A stretch of DNA of 64,000 nt from Dendronephthya gigantea (taxonomy: Eukaryota; Cnidaria; Anthozoa; Malacalcyonacea; Nephtheidae): assembly GCF_004324835.1 (NCBI RefSeq), contig NW_021163033.1, positions 2,148,001 to 2,212,000 on the forward strand, written 5' to 3'. A program made the translations under genes and the position numbers. Of this stretch, positions 8,454 through 21,900 are shown piece after piece. Positions within the stretch are counted from its first letter, which is position 1. Each line of letters opens with the position of its first letter. Below the pieces are notes generated by a model, which saw only the letters and a program-made list of their open reading frames with translations, did not search any database and was not told the DNA's origin.

Positions 8454-11400
8454 TCATCGATGTGTCCTTGGGCCAGAAGTTCCTAGAAATCTCGTGGATG
8501 TATTTGTCCTTACGTTGCTTCCAGGCTTCTTTCTTCCTTGTTTTGTTTGCGGTTTCATGGCGTCAGATTTCCCCTTGAACACTCTGTTTGTATCGAGGTG
8601 ATTCACGAGCTGATCTTCTTGTTTAGATTTTGAACTTGCTTCTCCGGATTCGCTGGTTTGTTCTTCACCACAGTCCTCAACTCTGTTTGGTGCATACAAG
8701 TTGAACCATTGCTATATCGGAATTTTGAATACTTTTAGAATCACGAAGGTGATTATAGAAAATTTAGCTACTGATTAGTTGAACGACGTCGGGTTATTAT
8801 ACGATAATTTCGTGTTTCCACGCATAGAATTCTGTGATATCACATACGCATTAATCTATAGCTAGCCAATGCTATGTATGTTTGACAATTTTTTAAAAAT
8901 AAACGAGCTCGTCGAGCTGAACTAGCTTGTCCGGGTACTATTCCGGTGGATGGAATGCACAAAATAGGTCCTACAGTATATCCCCTAACTGTGCCAAGGC
9001 TGAATACCGGAGGCAATTAGCAATTTCCCAATCGAGCAGGGTACTGGGTCTAGTCGCGCACCGCAAAGCATCCATGGACTGTTTGGAGGGACAAATGATT
9101 TCAGACTTATATTTCCTGTCCCCCCCAAAGAGTCCATAGATGCTTTGCGGTTCGCGACTAGACCCAGTACCCTTTTCGATTGGGAAATGGCTAATACAGT
9201 TACTGCAGACCATAAGTGTAAAAATTACAGAATAATGCTGTAATGGTCAACTGCACTGGGCTACACGGAACTGGGGCCAGTTGTATGAAAGCCGGTTAGC
9301 GCTATTCATCGGATAGTGATTTTTTCAATCGCTCAAAATTGCCCGTTGTTTGCTAACCTGGATAAACACTTCAAATTGATAAATTTGGATTCGCCATCCA
9401 GACTACGTACAACCGGCCTCGGACTAATGTATACACTGTACGCATGTTACGATACCGAGTAAACGTGTGTAAAGACTAAAGTTGCCGCTTACCAAAGTCT
9501 CCGGACTAAGCCCTGTTGGCGTGAAACGGTATTGCCACAGAGGTAACCCAAGATGAACAATCAACATCCGGAAATAACTTTGAAACGACGATGAGAGATA
9601 TGTCCATCGCAATGAACGGTCGAGCAACCAGACTTCGGGACTGGAATTGGTAAAACCGGCTGAAAAAATCGAGAGAAAATACATCAATTGTAAAACTACT
9701 GAGATTCCAAAACGAAACTTTTTGAGCAATAATAAAGCAATGTTTCAGACAGGCAGGCTTAGAATACATTCTCAATCTCTCCATCAAATTTACAAGTGTC
9801 TTGTGAAATTGGACTATAAGTGAAACTGCCATATTTGACTTACTATAGCCTGCCATTTGTGTTTCTAATATGGTGGTTTAAAACAGCAGCAAAGTTACTG
9901 CGCATTAAAGTGCTTTGCATCCATAAATACATCAGTTTCAGGTTCAAATTAATAGTATATTTACTGTCCAAGGGTACATTATTATACATACTGTACACTT
10001 GTGTCTTTTACTACCACTACCCATGCACCCTCTAAAACTAGTGTTAAACATCCGCACTGGGAAACAAATCTTGATACCGGTAACCTTAACCACATCACAT
10101 GCATGTATTATACAGTAGGACATGCAATGACTGGCCTCTATGACCCCCACAACAGATATGGGATCCTGGAGTCACTCTTAGAGTGTAACTGAAATTTTGA
10201 TCTGACATGTTATTAGCAACATTCTATTTATATGAAAAGCATATTAAAACTATGCAGTACATACCTGACACTATGTCCTTATAAACTAAACAAACTTTAG
10301 CAAAACCAAGGCAGGAATCCAGCTCAAAACATTTATTTCTCTCATCAAAATGTGGCTTGAAATGACCTTAAAAGAATGTGAAAATGTATATAAGGAAAAC
10401 GAATATAAATAGAAAACAAAGAAATACTAAACCTTAATTTACCAGACACTGTACACATTACCACAACGTTGTAAAGCATTTTGATTTTTGAATGGTGTAG
10501 TATGTACAGGCTGATTTTTTCGTGATGAATACATTACAGAGGCATATGGTTTCAAGTGAACAGGGGGGTTATCCCATCCTCTAGCCCATCTGCTTTCTAT
10601 GTTTGTTTACCAATGCTTTAGCGCAAAGTAAACCACAAGTGAGTGTGTTTATATTGTTTTCTTTATACAACTCTAACCACACCTTGTGAATCTTCCTCAT
10701 CAGATAAGTCATCAATATCTAACAGTGTTGGCTTATCATCAGAAACCACAATTGACTGGTTGATAGGAGTTAGATTTGATATTGAATTTATCTCCATGTT
10801 ACCAGTTGGCAATGTTGAACCTGAATGTTTGCAAGAGAAAGCATTAAAAAGTTGGCCACAGTTTTAAAGGCGAATTAGTTGTCTGGAATACGTTTTTAAG
10901 CTAGCGTATGACATCACCATACATACATCCAACAATAATTTAGCCACAGTATTGTTGGTTTGGTTAATCAATCATCACTATTGTCTGCTGGTTTTATGAA
11001 TAAATGACATTATAAGTACAAAGAAACCTTCCTTACCATCAAATTTAATGGACCATTGGATTGAAATACCATCTGTTGTCATATAAAAATCTTTTAGATC
11101 TTTTGGTAATGCACACATATTTTTCTGCAAAGCAATGAACAGTATTAACTACTTTTAACAAACCATACCATGTTATGTTGTAATTGTCATTCCAATAAAT
11201 TAAAGTCCAAATGCAACATTTTCTTCTTTTACTGATGGAAAACTCTAATTTCTAGACAGTCTACATAATTTAAGTGTTTTGAAAACTTGTGAGCAATTCA
11301 CTTGCCTATATTTTTCTGGAAATTTACAGTGAGAGTTTGTCAGATATTTTCAAAAACTACTTTATACTACTTGAAAATTTTTCAGAACACTTCTATTGCC

Positions 11401-12454
11401 ACAACTGTTAACATATGCATTAGGGTAAAAACCACATAACAAGAAATTCCATTGCATCAATGGACCTTAACATGCAACATTTATGACTTATATTGCATCA
11501 AGAAGTTTATTAGGTCGAAACTGTGCAACATAAAGTATAAACCATATCACTAGCCAAAAAAAAATTGTATTAGATTTTGTTCAAGGCCAACCTGTTCCCA
11601 GGAATAGATAAAGCTTTTATCAGCAGGTTTCTTGTCAAAAAATCGAACATCACACACACCAGGCTTGCTTTCTGACAACAAAAACAGAAAAAATATAATG
11701 CCTCAGTGAATTAGCTTTTTCGATTCAGTTTACCTTCTTTAATTAAGATGCTGTTACACTATGCAACTTTCCTTGAAACTTAATTGCAATGCAATTATAA
11801 TTTTGAGGGATGTTAATTAGTAAAGAGTGTTCAGTTCAAAATGCTAAGAAGACGTTAGCAGGTGATAGGAAGGAAATGTTCGTTTTTGACAACCTTAGAT
11901 GCTTCAGAAGTAGAATTACATTACAAGTTGCAAGGAAATCGCATAGTGTAACAGCACCTTTCTGCAGAGACTTGTTTTATTGACTTGATTTATATTGTAA
12001 AAGGTTAAAGAAATATTGTAAAATGTTATTTTTTTCTTGAAGATAAAATCAGGCCCCATCAAAGTTTCAAATGCTGAACATTTAAGCAGATCTACACCCA
12101 AATAATGCCCAGGCTCGCTTTACATCTCTATGCCCCTGATTAGAATTTAAAAGTATATATTTGGGCAGTGTGTTAACAATTATAATAGGGAAAAACCTAG
12201 AAAATTAACAGTTTCAAAGCTATAGACAAAAAAATAATATTCAAATACGACAAAAATAAAAGTCGATTAGGTGGCACAAACATTTTGATGAATGATGCAA
12301 CGAAATGCTAGCATAAATATAAAATAATTCAGAAATATTGTGGCTATAAACAACAATCACATGTTAGATATACCTATTTTATACCTAAAGTTTTCACAAC
12401 GCCAAGAGTCATTCTGTCCAACAAACCACGCACTTCATTACCGCGATTAGCCAT
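8454..12454 (-). CDS. TPGS2: Tubulin polyglutamylase complex subunit 2, seven exons
   Basis: TPGS2 is a non-catalytic subunit of the TTLL1 polyglutamylase complex, which adds glutamate side chains to tubulin of cilia, centrioles and neurites. Coding exons on the minus strand: 12454-12385, 11671-11592, 11124-11037, 10820-10683, 10366-10265, 9659-9493 and 8711-8454. All junctions are GT-AG and the phases agree throughout, giving 903 nt, or 300 residues, the same length as the human protein. Family landmarks appear in order: LTLGVVKTL and SKPGV (exons 1-2), DLKDFYMTTDG with the Trp-containing SIQWSIKFD (exon 3), MEINSISNLT (exon 4), FELDSC and KVCLVYK (exon 5), EVWLLDRSLRW with HLGLPLWQYRF (exon 6), then a charged tail with VFKGKSD (exon 7). 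The middle corresponds to the SMI1/KNR4-like fold. Intron 6 holds two inverted-repeat elements. The 5' end faces CENP-H 520 bp away. Confidence 0.93.
9011..9197. mobile_element. Hairpin-forming MITE in TPGS2 intron 6
   Basis: Arms of about 75 bp are highly similar in inverted orientation. They share GGGTACTGGGTCTAGTCGCG and CCGCAAAGCATC, with TTTCCCAATCGA at the outer side of both. The spacer between them is about 30-40 bp. There is no coding content. In the TPGS2 pre-mRNA it would fold into a long hairpin. Confidence 0.75.
9273..9420. mobile_element. MITE of the GGGGCCGGTTGT family, diverged copy
   Basis: The left end GGGGCCAGTTGTATGAAAGC and the right end (reverse complement GAGGCCGGTTGTACG) form short inverted repeats. 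The same outer sequence is shared with the elements at 34886-35100 and 45948-46188, which are better preserved. It lies in TPGS2 intron 6, next to the hairpin element. Confidence 0.6.
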
Positions 12455-12974
12455 TTTAGTATTAGAAACAATGATCAAGCATATGTACTAACTGCAGGAA
12501 GCTAGATCGCATTTTTTTAAGACATTTTGAAAAATACACCTTGAAAATGCAGTGATTGCTGTTGCCATGAGGGATGTTGTTTCCACTTTATTATCAATAA
12601 TTTTCGTTGTTCGTGCGAAAAAATTTCGATATCAATAAAGCCAATAAGGCAATAACAATTTATTTAAAAAAAAGTAACTGCTCTTGTTTCGATCTAATGC
12701 TTTTCTCGTTATCATCTACAAGAATCGTTTTACACCCTTGTTATATATTATAATATTGATTACTTAATACATGAAGCATTTTTGATAAAAATAAAAAAAG
12801 GGCGCGAAATTTCTAATTAACTGTTCAGCATTTTATTATTATGCTACTTGACTGGTGGTACTTGGATAGAAAACAATCGTATAGAAAATAAACAAACCTG
12901 GCACATAAACTCCAAAAAAGTATTTACTAAAGAGATCCTGCGGATGTCAACTAAACACTGGATATCGTGCTAAA
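12455..12974. promoter_or_regulatory. Head-to-head intergenic region between TPGS2 and CENP-H
   Basis: The start codons of TPGS2 (minus, 12454) and CENP-H (plus, 12975) are 520 bp apart and transcription diverges, so this interval should hold both promoters. It is AT-rich, with no clear TATA box in the expected place for either gene and no CpG-rich patch. A shared bidirectional promoter is an inference from spacing alone. Confidence 0.5.
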
Positions 12975-15900
12975 ATGGATCAAATGGACGCCAATAACAA
13001 TAGCAAAGACAATACCAGCAAATCGTTGATGTCTTTGAAAGGGTGAGGGCATGTTTGATTGCACTACATACACTTTTTAAACGCTATTAGATTATCTTTA
13101 TACTGTGCTTGAATTCAAAATACATATATATTACTGTATAGCTCTACATATAACCACATATTCTAGCCTCAAGCTGCAGTTAGGAGTAATTTAGATCTAT
13201 GTTCAAATTAAGTTAAGTCACCATACCCTCAAGTAAGAGCCACCATATATGAGGTACAACATATGTACCATGTATGTATTTCGTCTGTGGTTTGAACCTG
13301 TATTTGATTTAATTTAAACAATAATTCACTCATATCTCTATAGTATTAATGTGCAAATGTTCAAACAAAACAAACTTTCCCCTAGAATGATAGGCTTCCT
13401 TATAGGAGACCTGTGGCAGGAAAGGGGTGTCCTGCATATGAATTATACTAAATTTGGGTGGAAATGCATACATGCATACAGCTATGAAAATGCTATTTTT
13501 AGAATGAAAATGTAAGATTTCAAGTTCAACATGATATCCAATGGTTTCATGATTTGCTCCTAAATTTAAATATCTAAAGCACGTACTGTTCATACCCCTA
13601 CAGCATTCATACATGACATACCAAATTATCACTGCGTGCACAAAACATGTACCCTAAATGCTTAGCGTTATTGCTAGCTATCATTCAAATTTACTCCTAA
13701 TGCTTTCATCATTCTCCAGATGCAAGGAATGGCTTGAACAGCAGAGGTTGAATTATGAAACAGAGCTTAACAGCAGTAAGTCATACATAGTTTGATCACC
13801 CCACTTGTTTGCATCTATAGCCAAGATATGCCCATTAGTAGACAGATTTGTATGTAACTTTGTATAAATGTCTTCTGTATGAATGCCAATATTGTTGCTT
13901 TAGCAAAATTTAAAAATATAATGGGTATTTAAGTGAGAAAACTAGATCAGGAGAAGCTGGAAGGCAAGGAAGAATCAAGCATAGAGGAATTGTGTGAAAG
14001 GTTTGTTGTTTGTATTTAGTTACCATTAAAAAACGAGGAAACTTCAGTGATGTTTAATTATCAATCTAAATGTCAGATCAAAGAGGTGCATAAATTTACT
14101 ATTCTAGTCTTAAGAAAATAAAGTGATTTTTTGTACTCATGCCTTATAGTGTGTCACGTCTTCAAGAAGAGTTACTGGATGTCTCCTCAACACATTCAAC
14201 CAAACAACTTATTCTGGAAAGGTAAAATCAATATTCATGGTGCCCTAACTTGAACATTTGAGGTTTACAGGCAGGGATGGATTTATTTTGGCATATTGCT
14301 AAAGAGTGTACATCCGTCTAGTCTAGGAGATACAGTAGTGGTGTAGGATATATATAGGCTGTAACTAAAATTACATATTATTGTGAAATTGGGATTTGAG
14401 ACTTTCAAGGTAATATCTATAAGCACTTACAATACCAGTAAGAAAAATGTTATATCTCTTCTAAAGCAAGTGTGCATTCTGATATCTCTTGCAGTTTGTG
14501 TTTGTACTCCTATCTCCTGGTTTGCATGGTGACTAGCATACACAACCCTCCTTCAAAACTAGCTCCTTTGTAACTAGCTCCTTTGTAACTAGCTTCTTTG
14601 TAACTAGCTTCAAAACTAGCTCCAAGGTCACATGGATGGCAGATGCACCTTTCCACTTCCATTCATCTTGTGATAAACCAATATTCGCCATAAACCAATA
14701 TTCCCTCATCTTTTTCAGTACTCACAGTTTAGGCCAGCAATCACTCCCTAAGAACCTAGACAGCGCTTAATAATCACTCTTTTTACTCGGCTCTCGTCCC
14801 GTCCGGACACTAAAATTATGCTCATATAACTCTTTTTCTTAGGTTGCTCTCAGGTTACGTAAAAATGAAAATTTTATTTCCTTCCGGAGATATGGATTCG
14901 GGGAAGACCAGTGAACAAAAAGAAGAGTACGTAAATCGTAATACATTGTGGGTGTTGAAAATGAAGTTAGCGAGGGTAGAATTTGTTTCACATATGGTTG
15001 AAATTGATTGATCAGTAATGAAAAGTAGAGAAAATAAGCTGATAAAGTCTGTATATACAAAATAAATATACTTTGATTTGTCTATGAGTTTATAAAACTG
15101 TAAAAGTTGTTTGCATGAAGTTTAGTGACTCCATATTTTTGTCAACCCCTAATTTAACAATGTACTAGGAAATATGTAACCCCCCCCCCCCAGGGCACCT
15201 CCCACCACGACCTCCTCACCGCCATTAAACAAGATCTTTTTACTTCGCTTATTTAAGGCGTTTTTATTAATTTAACAACAATGTAGCGAGTTTGCAAGCC
15301 AATGTGATGAACAGCAAAGATTATGCAAAGATATACAAAAGTACCAGCAGGTACGTATTCCCGATTGTGTCTTACTACTGAGGTACACTTTGGCTACGTT
15401 CAAATTCTGATTCGGAATATTCCATACATAGCTACGTGATGCCTATGCCAGGCACAATTATACTTATTATAGCATAGTGTGTTACAATAAACACAATAAG
15501 CTATATATAGTAGAGTTTGGCCAATTATAGCTGTGTTATATGTGTACATGACTAAGGTACTGTACGTCACAACTGGAAAAGTGTGGTGCGGGTTGTTTGT
15601 TACCCCCCACCCCAAGTATTGAGCTAGCTAGTTTATAGTCGCATTTCGAAATTTATCACTAAAAATCACGTAATGCTCAAGTAATGATTTACTGACCTTT
15701 TGTTGTTGTTTTTGTTGTTGTTTTTGTTGTTTTGTTGTTGCTGTTGTTGTTGTTTTGCTGTTGTTGTTGTTTTTGTTGTTGTTGTTTTTTTTTGTTGTTG
15801 TTTGTTGTGTTGTTTTTTGTTGTTGGTTGTTGTTGTTTTGTTGTTGTTGTGTTTGTTGTTGTTGTTGTTTTGTTTGTTGTTTTGTTTTTGTCATTGTTTT

Positions 15901-18900
15901 GTTGTTGTTTTTTGTTGTTGTTGTGTTGTTTTGTTGTTGTTTTGTTGTTGTTGTTTGTTTTTTTTTTGTTTGTTTTGTTTTGTTGTTTTTGTTTTTTGTT
16001 GTTGTTGTTTTTTGTTGTTGTTGTTGTTTTGTTGTTGTTGTTGTTTTGTTGTTGTTGTTGTTGTTTTGTTGTTGTTTTTGTTGTTGTTTTGTTGTTGTTT
16101 TGTTGTTGTTTTGTTGTTGTTGTTTTGTTGTCATTTTGTTTTATTGTTGACGTTCTTGTCTCATATATTTAAGGCACTGGAAGAGGAAGAAGGCAATTTA
16201 AGAGATATAGGAAGACAACGCCTTGGTTAGTTTTAAAATGCGGTGTGCCACGAAAAGGTAAACTAGATATCTCATTGCATGGCATACTGACATTGGGACT
16301 TTTTCTTTAGAGGTGACAAAAAGATGTGAAAAATTGATGGCAGAATTACAGGTAAGCAATATGATTATTCTAGTGTTATACACTGGTTGAACTAATGGTA
16401 CTTGTACTCCGTAAAATCTTAAATTTGAAACGACCGAGTCAGACCATACAGACACAGGTCAGTGTTATGGCAGACTCGAGCAGTTTTCTTATATAGTATA
16501 GCCCACTGCAGATACAGGGCTATACAACCCTGCCCCTGGATTTTTCTTGCAAGGCACGCTTATTTAACAAAACGCAAGAGGCCTAATGTATACCTTGCAA
16601 TTATCAAGTTTTGAAACAATTGTCATATAAGGTCTACCACGGTTCTACTCATAGTTCATATGTAGGGCATAACGTGAGGTGAAATAATTTCAGCGTGCCC
16701 GTTTACCAAGCGTAAATAGGCTATAATGGGTCTATAATACAGTGATATTAAAGATTAATATTGTTTAAATGGCCGTTTTGACACCAGAGGTGCTTCAATA
16801 TTTTTTGACTGATTATTTGTCTTCAGTATAAAGATGGACAACATACGCATTATCCGTCTAGACCAACAACCGTTGGTTATGCTAAGACGAAAAACTGAAC
16901 ATTAATATTATTTAATCGTCTCGAGGTATTACGCGTCTGTTGTCCGTCTTTATACTGAAGACGAATACCAGTCAAAAAATATTGCAGACGCATTATGCGT
17001 CTCTAGTGTGTGAAAACAGCCAATACATGTTTACATGAATCATGTCGATCCAGCTTATTCGAGATTACATAAGCCAAGCGTGAGATGATATTGAGAGATA
17101 TGTACCTGGTATAGTGGTAACACTACAAAAGCACGTGCTTTTTTGGTGTAAAAACATACTTTAATACCTCAAAATATATCGTCTCGCGCACTGACATATT
17201 TGCACTGACTTATGCAAAACAAATCGGTCGTGGATATCTACATTTTGAACACTTGGGGCCGTTACGATGGGGCTAGATCAATTCACAAAGTTATATTTAC
17301 AACTTGTATCATATATTATTGTCAATGTATTAAATGTATACAGATCGCAATTTACTAAGTTATGATGCTTCTGCCTAACTATACAAAATTATGAATGTAC
17401 TCCGTTAAAAATGATTATGTGGAAATACCCGGTTGACGTTGCCATGTCTCACGGTTTAAGAATTATTCTAAATAATTCAAAGTGAAAATATCGGTGTTGT
17501 TGCCATAGCAGTTTTTCATTCATAATTTATTTCGTTGAACTTCGTATCGTTCGATTCTTGAGTGTGACCTTTATTGGCAGACGGAACTATTTACCGTACA
17601 CAGAATCAAATATCAGCTCTCTGTCAGCGCAGTATCACAAGCATGTGATACCGGCACACGCTTTTAAACGTCATTGTTCGTATTGTACAATGACGTAATC
17701 TAGCTGGTGATATATGCTGTATAGACCAATATAATATTATTCACAATGTCTCAATATATGCCTGTGTATTGCAATTGCTGATTGCGAAATTTTTTTTGAA
17801 ATTTTGAATAGTCTTTCAAAAATAAGTGAAACCATGACCATGTATGCATGATTATTTTTAATGAAATCGAGAGATTCGAACAAAGACAAAGAGGCTATAT
17901 TTACACTATAAAGCCTATACGCAGATTTTTAATATTTATAAACACATTTTGCTAGTAATTTTCCAACTCTTTTTTTCAAAAAATTCGTTTTACATTTTCC
18001 ACTTTGAAATAGATGAGCTAGTTGATGGGCTAGCAGCCGCTAGTCGGAATAGCTAAGCTGGGCTCTGCGCGGTGCCTAGCTGCGATACATACCAAAGCTC
18101 CCAGGACGGTGCCCTTGTAGAAATACAAAGAAAAGAATCGATCGTAGATTCCTTAAATGCCTTGAAATATATACTGTATAATTATACATTGCACAACAGC
18201 GTTTCTAGTGCAAAGTTCAAATCTAGTATGACTATGTAGTAGTCGCGACGTAAATCTGTTTACAAAATTCTGGTTCACAATGACAAAGCTTTCAGCTCTG
18301 TACGAGCATTATAAAGAATCGAAACGATTTTAAGAGCATGACAAAATATTTTCATTGCTGTCATTATACAGTAAATTGCCTATTTCTCAAGCACCTTTAC
18401 TGATAAAACTAAGGCGCTTTAATAGCGACAATACATCTAGTGCTGAGTGGGCGCATTGCCAGTTATTAATTAACCGTTTCTTAAGGGCTTAAATTTGAGC
18501 TTTTTAGGTCATACCAATAAACTATCGTCTGACTATACTTTAAGAGTTAATGGCTTCATGATTGTAGCAATGTTTTGTGACTTTTCTGGGAGTGAAAAAA
18601 TGTAGAACCCTAGGTTTAAGATGTCATAGTTACACATTTGTGTGCGGAAAAAATTACCATTTAAAGAATTCAAACAATGTTAAAATCGATTTTTTCTTAG
18701 CTATAAGCATAATTTACTCATTGATTTTCATAATTTAAAATAAGGGTTCATCACCTTATCTTGCTTTAAATTTATTTATCCTTAATAGTCCCTCAATAGC
18801 CCCAGTTCCACAACTTCCCATGCATCCCATGCCCAATGAATAAAAAAGGTAGAATGTAAATGATCAAACTTTTATATTAACAAACAGTACAACGGTTTTG

Positions 18901-21900
18901 CAAGAATTATGAATAAAGACCTAAAATAAACTTCATATTTGTTGTTAGCGTGCAAGTGTACCTGTAAATCAATGCCATCTAATGTCCTTTGCATTGTTCA
19001 AAGTTTACCAAACAAATAGACAATGCTACTCTTTAACAGCAATAAATAGCTAAAAATCAAATAGCATTACAACCATAACATCTCTTAATTAAATACAATA
19101 TGTAAGTTTTGATAGGGAATAGTATAACTACAATTATACAATAGACTTCAGTTGGGGTATGTGACGTACATCAGAGTTTATAAGATCAGAATTGAGTCCA
19201 TTTATCAAGTCAGACTTAACTTCATTTTCTATCCAACCGTTTATTTCATGTTCTTGCTTAGTTTGCTTGGTACCACAGGAATGCTTATGCTCCAGTAACA
19301 TATTATTCTGGGGGGCAAGCCCAACACAAGCACGGAAAATGTTTTCAATGCAAGCACGCTGGCGGAACAAAGCATTTACCACTGGTGTACCACTGGGTAC
19401 CAAAGGTGCTTTAAGTAGGTAGCTCAGAATGGAAAGTATGGTGTTGAAACTCTGGAATTTGGTGTCACCACCAGCTTGGAACTTTATCCTCTCACACACC
19501 TCGCAGAGAATAACCAAATCCAGGATGATTGGTGCGGCTAACAAGGAGTCTTCGCATGTATTATGGATTACAAGGGTATTTGTGCCATTCATGAATATTT
19601 CAGAGGTATATTCATCCATGGCACGCTTGCTATCTTTCACATAGGGTACGTACTTGATAACAACACAATGGTCAGGTTTCTCACCTTTCTCGTACAGAAT
19701 AGGGTTGGAATCCACCATATCATCGACCACATTGCTCTTGGAAATCTCCTTCGAGCGAAACTGCTTGGCCGAAGACAGGTTCTTGCCGTCGTTATTTCCC
19801 AAGTGGTTATAGCTCACGATCGACACGGGTTTGATGCCAGCGCTAACCAGGAAATCAACTAGAACCGACTTGATTTTGGTCTGACCAGACTTGAAATCGT
19901 CTCCCCCGAGGAATGTTTGGCATTTTTCGGCAAGTGCAACCACGCCTGGTACGAAGGTATTTTGTGGAGAACCATTGATGTAAGAACAGCCCTCCTTGAT
20001 GCTTGCAACGGCGAACAGGGTCGATGGAGACACTTCGTCCTCGTTGCGGGCGATCGAAGCAAGCAGGTTCTCGCTGGTGTCGTTCAGGCCAGCTCGAATT
20101 TCACAAAATCGTTCGGTGTTCGCCGTCCAAAGTACAATCACCTTGTCGAGGTCATTTTTCGCTTTGAAATCACGAATATCCGCCCGAATTTGTTCGACCA
20201 TTTGAGCTTTAGTGCCTTTGAGGACATTGTCGGCTCGATCGGCTTGATTTGCAGCTATAAAATCTGGGCAATAGATCGAAGGTCGGGGTGTCAGTTTCTC
20301 GAGATGGGGGCGAAGTTGACGCTGTAAGTCGAAGTCCAAAACTTCGGCTCGTTGCATGGCATCCGCTATATTCATCGAGTTGATATCCCAACCGTCGAAT
20401 ATTATATCGTTTGGCTCGACCATCGGTAGCAATGCTTTGAGAGGGACAAAAACCTCTCCATCTGGCCCTGTTCCCAAGCTTACCGTCGAAGCTTGTGTCA
20501 CAGAGCCGGTGTAATTCGGATTCTTTATACCCGACTTTGTATTCCATGAAATGCCGAGTTTATTTGCAAGTACAGACGCCGTAAGTGTTGTGCCGTTGTT
20601 GCCACCCCAGCCAACGAGCATGCAGCCGAGTTTCGGCACTTTTCGTTCGGTTTTAAAAGTATAAACCGTCCTTTTAGGAATCACTTCTATTTTCCCGCCA
20701 TGCTGTTTCACCTCAGAAGACTCGTAGTGAAACAAACTTTCGATATATTCATCGGTATACACGACATTTGGGCTCGTTACTGTGAATGCCATTAGCTCTC
20801 GTGAACGTAAATTCGGTCGATCAATAATCACGCCTTTACAGCACGCTTGAATACGGTTGTACAAAATGAAGACATTCGAAATGCAAATGTGTTTATATAT
20901 TGCTTTTACGTTGATCGCATGACGGAAGTGGGGCGATTCGAAACGTTCGATTTGGCATTTCCGGCAAAGGGGAAACTACTTGATTAACTATGCAGGAAAA
21001 TCACATGCAGATTTATGCAGCAGGGAAAACTACTCGAATGGCTGATAAAGCAAATTATGCGGGATGTTATCTACAATTACATTAAACGTTTTGGAATCCC
21101 CCTTTATTTTCTTTTAATTTTTATGTGACAATTTCTGACACTTCCTTTTCTCATCAATTACCAAGCACGTGCGTGTGTTAAACTTTTTTTTTCATATAAA
21201 TAATATATATGCTTGAAGCTGCTTCAGCTTATTGGAACTAAGGAAGTGTATTAATTATTTACTTGTTAAAAAAATGCCACGTCAGGGAAAAGTACATCAC
21301 GCGCGCGGACCGTTATTCCACACGGAGAATGCATGGTACCTGTGTGGAAAACGCCTCATGCATGCATGGTACCCGTGAAGCACGCCTCATGCATGCGACA
21401 TTGGGTAAAAAAAACACACTATGCAATAATGGGAGTTGGGAAAATTACTCGTAAAACTTATGTCTACACAATCCACTTACGGTACAAATTGTGTGCTCTT
21501 TTGGATGGTCATGGTCAATTGGTCATCATTACGATGAACATGTTCACAGCATGGACGGCGAAAGATCGTTAAGAGAGGGGGGGGGCATATTCACATATTC
21601 ATGTTACCAGACGGTCCTTGACACTGGTGACTGGTCGATTTGTGTAGAAGGACGTTCCCGCTCATATTGTACTTGATTGGGAATGGGCAGTGGCAAATGC
21701 CTATTTCCTTAGTATTGGTTGAAAATAATAACTACCACGTCCACAAACCTTTCAATAGGGGCAGAATTTGACCCACCCAAAACCCACTGTGTAGCAATCT
21801 GGAATAGCGTATATCGCCCACTTCAGTATTCGGACGACTCCGAAAAACTTATCTTCGTATAACGGCTTCCCAAATAGACAGAAAATTGTAACGCATACCA

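Noticed and set aside
15628-16230. Several long overlapping open frames of up to 176 codons on both strands
   Set aside because: They are created by the TTG-rich microsatellite in CENP-H intron 6 and encode only runs of Leu/Phe/Val/Cys or Gln/Asn/Lys/Thr.
20793-20864. N-terminal extension of ISYNA1
   Set aside because: The open frame continues upstream but has no ATG, and the ATG at 20792 aligns with the usual protein start.
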